64,000 bases of DNA, taken from positions 1-64,000 of the forward strand of contig VXCM01000956.1 of the NCBI GenBank assembly GCA_014773175.1, in the 5' to 3' direction. The stretch comes from Lucifuga dentata. Lineage: Eukaryota; Chordata; Actinopteri; Ophidiiformes; Bythitidae. The notes below the pieces were generated by a model. The model saw only the letters and a program-made list of their open reading frames with translations, did not search any database and had not been told where the DNA came from. Positions within the stretch are counted from its first letter, which is position 1; each line of letters starts with the position of its first letter. A program made the translations under genes and the position numbers. This document shows, in pieces, positions 59,652 through 64,000 of the stretch.

Positions 59652-59653
59652 CG

Positions 59654-59689
<36 letters not shown>

Positions 59690-60645
59690 CTCTCACTGGA
59701 TAAAACAAAAAGAAATGATATCCAGTCTCTGAGATCAAAGCAATAGAGTTGAATTCACAGCGGTTCGCCTTTTATTCCTAGAAAATACCTGGTTTGAGTG
59801 GCTGCACCATGGAGTTCAGAGATTTAAAGAAAATTAAGAATTTTGATAATGACCAGTTTATCAAAATGTTTTTTTATGACTTAAAACAAGTGCCTAAGCA
59901 ACTAATATGCAGTTTAGAACCTTGATTGTGTTTGTGTGTGTGTGTTTGTTAACACCGGAAGCACTAATGTGCTACCTTCTAACAGACACTCAGTGACACA
60001 CGCACACTCAGACTTGATACCTGTATTTGTCTTATTACCATGGTGTGAGTGACTCCATTTAAATGATTATGGTTAATTACAATCAAGACATACTGATTCT
60101 GTTCCTTTTTAATTTTTATTTAACATCCTGAATGTTATGACGGAGGGTTTTAAATGTAAGGCGGGTATTTTGTGAATTTTATTTTTGACCATGTGTGATC
60201 CAGAGCCAAGTTTGACTTTAGAAAGGACGTTCCTTGACTTTTGAGTCTGTAGAAAAACTGTGGTTTCTTACATATTATGCCTTTCATTTTTGATTAGTCC
60301 TATGCTTTCGTAACATCTTTACATCAACGTGTAACACCTACACACCTGGTTAGACACAAAGTGCGAGGATAGCGCAAGCGAGTGTTTTGAGCACCATCCA
60401 TGGGTGCAATCCAGAGCTCTTCTTTCCCCCATTTCCCTGACTTTCGTCTTTTCGTCGCATCTTAATATAAACAGTTTGACAAGTGTCCACGTATGGGCTG
60501 TTTGTCTCTTACGAAGTTTGATCAAATTTGCGCTGATATATGTTTTCATGGACAGCAGCTGTAGCAGACCTGTCCAATCTGTGACAGATTTGCAGTGAAG
60601 GGATGTGTTCAGTCTAATAAATCACATAAAGGTATGTATGGTATA
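59652..60645 (+). other. usp43: usp43 3' UTR with candidate polyA signal
   Basis: The stop codon is followed by a (GA)n run and AT-rich sequence without coding signs. The first canonical AATAAA I find downstream lies at 60616-60621, within gtctaataaatcac, and would place a cleavage site near 60635-60645. Its end is not provable without transcript data. Confidence 0.5.
59657..59689. repeat. (GA)n microsatellite in the 3' UTR
   Basis: An uninterrupted GA dinucleotide run begins six bases after the usp43 stop codon and is likely length-polymorphic. Confidence 0.9.
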
Positions 60646-60934
60646 ATTGCCTTAAGTTTCCTCGTCCACGTGGTTTCCGGGAAGCCTCCTCGATCCTTAG
60701 AGCAGACATACGAGAATCTGAGCGTCGCTAAAAATGGGTGATGTGAGGATCGAGGATCACGGATTGCTGAAGTAACAGCTTTTGAATGTTTCACAGTCCA
60801 TCAATCTTGTCAGCTCAGCCCTGATGTAGCTGGCCAATCAGAACAGAGCATGCTGTTTGAGAGAGGCCCCTTAAAGAGACAGTACCTAAAATAGCCTGTT
60901 TTCACTCAGTGTGCATCGCAATGCTATAGCAAAG
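60646..60934. other. Downstream flank with inverted copy of the second repeat
   Basis: 60860-60925 carries ccttaaagagacagtaccta and gcctgttttcactcagtgtg, the inverse of the 15790-15960 and 39135-39275 blocks. Confidence 0.4.
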
Positions 60935-61400
60935 CAAGGCAAGGCAAATTTATTTATATAGCACAATTCAAATACAGAGACAATTCAAAGTGCTTTACAC
61001 AAACATAGTGCATTAAAACAACATTTAAGGCAATACAAAGAAAATAAAACAACATTTAAAATTTATTAAGAACAAAATAAAGCAACATTTAAAAACCAAG
61101 AGTAAAATAGGATAAGGGAAAAAATAAATAAGATAAGGTAAAAGCAAATAAAATAATCTATGGTGTGGTTACAGTGCGAAATTAATTGAATTGGCCCCAG
61201 ATTGAACTGCAGTGCAAAGCTTAATTAAAAGCAGTGCTAAAAAGAAAAGTTTTGAGCCCAGTTTTGAAAGCAGTTACAGTTGGACCAGACCTGAGATCTT
61301 GTGGAAGTTTGTTCCAGATTTGTGGAGCAGAGAAATTAATGCTGCTTCACCGTGCTTTGTTCTGACTCTGAGCGAGAGAACAGATGTGGATCAATGTGGG
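60935..61400. mobile_element. Common teleost interspersed repeat, longer copy
   Basis: aaggcaaatttatttatata, gcacaattcaaatacagaga, caattcaaagtgctttacac, then A-rich units, agtgctaaaaagaaaagttt, ttgttccagatttgtggagc and aatgctgcttcaccgtgctt, all in the order seen in a very abundant fish repeat. Not coding. Confidence 0.6.
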
Positions 61401-62296
61401 GCTTTTTTTTTTTTTTTTTTTTTTTTTTGTGCACATTAAAGCATTGTTGAGGTTTTTAGCAGTGAATGAAAATAAGAACATTGAACCTGAATAATATGTC
61501 TCCTTTGATGGAATCATTCTGAAAGGAGTGTATAATTTTGATATGAGGGACCAGCTTTAACCTAGCGTACCCCTGTTTTTAATGGAGCCTGATAAATCTC
61601 CTGCGAAGGTGAAGGAAGTCAATGAAAGAATAATTGCCTCATGAGAAATATAAAAATCAAATGCATTCTTTGTGTGACTTTTCTAAAATCTGGTTCCTCC
61701 TCGCTATTTTTTGTGGTCAAATTGTCTTTCAGTTCATGTTTTTGTTTTTCTCTCACAGTGACTTTGACTGTCAACTTGCTGCTTTCAGTTGAGTGTTCTG
61801 TGAAGGTGAGGATGAAGAGGAGCACAAACTCAATGTGATTTTCTGAGAAAAACTCAAAGTCTCTCTCAGCACTTAGAATACAGTTGCATTTGAGCTCTGC
61901 CCTTTTGAAGCTGCTGCTGGTGGAAAAACTTTTAATTTTGTGCCATTTGGACTGTTTTGTGGTTATTTTCTGAAGATCCTTCAGAAATTCAAAGGTCAAA
62001 AATGAAGTGCTTCATCTTTCATTCTGAAGGAGCTGACATTGACTGTCAGTGAGTTGGAAAATATTTTGTCATTCAAAGTGCATCAAAAAAAAAAACGTTT
62101 ACTGTTCTTATGCTCTAATTTCCTTAGCTCTTAATTTTCCCTTTAAACTTACTGTTAAGATCCTGTAAATTTAGAAGAAGAAAAAAAAAGTTTCTCAATG
62201 TTTGACATATGTTCTGCATTTGAAACTTTCAACACTTTATTGAAGCTATATGATGCTTACAATTTAGATTGATATTCAATCCTCATACACCACTTC
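61401..62296. other. 3' flank, nothing recognised
   Basis: A poly-T tract at 61408-61428. No gene was recognised. Confidence 0.5.
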
Positions 62297-62860
62297 TTAA
62301 AGGACCATACATGTTTGAGCTCAATGTATATAATATGCATGTATGTTACATTATTGACCATTTCACAAAACATACTACTGTAGCGGTAAATATTAGAATT
62401 GTTTTTTTCTACCTTCCAGACTGCCATTGGTTTCAGTTCATTCCAGTACGCTATTAAAAATCAACTTGTCGAGACTTGAAATGCACTTTAGATAAGTAAT
62501 TCATCATAGCGAACATGTCATCTATTAAACGTTTTGTCAAAAAGTAATTTTATTTAACTAGTCCAAAATGGAGCTGCACGGAAAAAAATTTGTATCTACG
62601 CCAGGGAATACAGCCCCAGGAGAAGACGACTTTTACAGCGAAATTTAAAAATGACCTCTCCTTCTACTGACGTACGTGTTAGCAGGCAAAACATTGAATT
62701 TTAAGGTGGGTGCATCACCTGAACATTTGTTTTTGAAAGATTAGAGGATCTGGCAAAAATAATGGGAAAACCAAAATACAGTTTTAGGTTTTGGAGAATA
62801 GTTGTCAGTAACGTATGTGAGTGGTATCTAAAATGCAAAATCACTGATATGACCCTTTAA
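62297..62860 (+). mobile_element. TTAA-MITE family, copy 14 (full length)
   Basis: TTAA (62297-62300) aggaccatacatgtttgagc (a short deletion in the left arm) and gcaaaatcactgatatgaccct TTAA (62857-62860). Complete core. Confidence 0.85.
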
Positions 62861-63637
62861 AGGCAACACCATTACATGACATGGAAATTTTGCAGATGTC
62901 AGGCATTACTTTATACTGTATATACTATATTTTTGCCCAGATTGACTGCCATATTTGATATTGTTGGAAATTGGAAACTTTGGGATTTTTAGCACAGTTT
63001 AAAGTCTCTGGGTTTGAACAACGCTCGGCTGCATAAAATGAGTTTGGAAAGATGAACTTCAGACTTTAAAAACTGAAACAGAGCTTGATAAACGCAACAA
63101 ACCAGAAATCTAATTAGCCAGTTCCTCTTTAAATTAATGAGTTCAATGAAGGTTTTGTTTGTGCACACTGTCTTATCACAGTTTGAAGGATTATGATAAA
63201 TTATATATGATTGTGTTTACGTCCTGTGAGCTCAGTTTATACAATTTTGTATATAATCTGTTATTTTGCTGAGTTTTTCCCATACAGTTAAAGTGTCATT
63301 TGCTTTGTTTTCATGTGAAGGAGATGCACTGTGCATTTATAGCCCTGCATTGCTAGCTATTGTGCTTTTCACTGCTGAAGTGCCTGCTTCAAGGCCATTT
63401 CCATTACAGGTCTTGGAAACAAAACTGAAATCCATTTTCCATCTTCCACTTTCTAGTCACAAGCCCGCCTCAAATTCTTTTTGTAAGGAGTATTTTATAA
63501 CAGAACGTCATCATCATGTTTGGTTGTTGTCTGTGTGTCGACTAAAATATACACAATTTCTGCATGATGCTGCTCAGGCTCTGATGCAAAATCCTGCATG
63601 TGAATCTAGCTGTTGATTTTTAAATTGAGTTTAGGAC
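62861..63637. other. 3' flank, nothing recognised
   Basis: AT-rich with no recognised gene. Confidence 0.5.
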
Positions 63638-63905
63638 TTAAAGGACCATCCTTGAGATTTTTCATGTTTAAACCCAATAAATACTACTCACATACACATT
63701 GCCTTACTGATAATTTCCAAAACATAAAACCATAATTTAGTTTTCCTGTTATCTTGTCATCTTTCAAAATCAAGTCTTCAGGTGATACACCTACCTTAAA
63801 ATTCAATGTTTTGTCTGCTAACATGTATTCCAAATGAAGAAAACACTGTCGTTTTTTAATTTCTCTGTAAAAGCCATGTTCTCCTGTGGGAGAGAGACGC
63901 ACAGC
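63638..63905 (-). mobile_element. TTAA-MITE family, copy 15 (one half)
   Basis: TTAA (63638-63641) aggaccatccttgagatttt, tcatgtttaaacccaataaa, then the minus-orientation core to ttctctgtaaaagccatgtt. The remaining half is missing; 63906-64000 is unassigned. Confidence 0.8.
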
Positions 63906-64000
63906 TCCGCAGATAACGCTTTATGAATAAGCTGTCCGTCACAAGAATGTGTTTGAGATCGGATCAAAAACTCACAATTTAAAAACTGACTGATCAGCTG

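Noticed and set aside
58445..59207. Several 60-190-codon - strand frames over the last usp43 exon
   Set aside because: Shadows of the + strand coding exon, which has homology and splice support.
2480..63905. Recurring small peptides containing MFEPN
   Set aside because: They all come from the inverted termini of the TTAA element (tgtttgagcccaata) and are not a gene family.

Overview
The window is intronic and genic DNA from a teleost fish, probably a percomorph (the clade is an inference from repeat content). It has long introns packed with (CA)n and (CT)n microsatellites, RTE, L1 and L2-type LINEs, a tRNA-type SINE, and hAT, Tc1 and TTAA-target DNA transposons. It carries one recognisable protein-coding gene on the + strand, the ubiquitin-specific peptidase usp43. 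I found fourteen exons between 1399 and 59651, all with AG/GT boundaries and compatible phases. They splice to 976 codons plus a TAA stop. The first exon or exons, which hold the N-terminus and the catalytic Cys box, lie upstream of the window. The second zinc-binding CxxC pair, the ubiquitin-like insert, the catalytic His (codon 49799-49801), the catalytic Asp (50793-50795) and the whole basic, Ser-rich C-terminal tail are here. The 3' UTR follows from 59652, with a candidate AATAAA at 60616.

Layout. 1-1398: intron with the right end of a hAT element and transposon fragments. 1399-14695: two exons separated by 13 kb, which holds a Tigger-like element, a LINE 3' end and a four-layer nested transposon stack (9738-12582). 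14696-35054: exons at 18348, 21924, 33536 and 34943, with a hAT relic, LINE relics, a SINE and a 5'-truncated RTE retrotransposon that keeps a 442-codon reverse-transcriptase ORF on the - strand (28146-29474). 35055-51604: exons at 40232, 42531, 43446, 45904, 49559 and 50752, interleaved with many copies of one TTAA-flanked inverted-repeat element. 51605-58194: a long intron with a hAT BED-finger relic and a Tc1 relic. 58195-59651: the last two exons. 59652-64000: 3' UTR and repeat-rich flank.

Two observations stand out. First, one non-coding TTAA-flanked element family with terminal inverted repeats of about 100 bp occurs at 15 loci and has served as landing site for other elements. Second, fifteen of the 25 isolated single-N characters are flanked by exact or near-exact direct repeats of about 61-67 bp. 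These are almost certainly unmerged contig overlaps and not biology, and one of them duplicates the end of a usp43 exon.

I found no sign of a new multi-gene system. The most original biological leads are a repeat family that ends in (CT)n exactly at two usp43 splice acceptors and the stack of nested insertions with intact target-site duplications. A short coding-like segment at 15500-15763 also remains unassigned.
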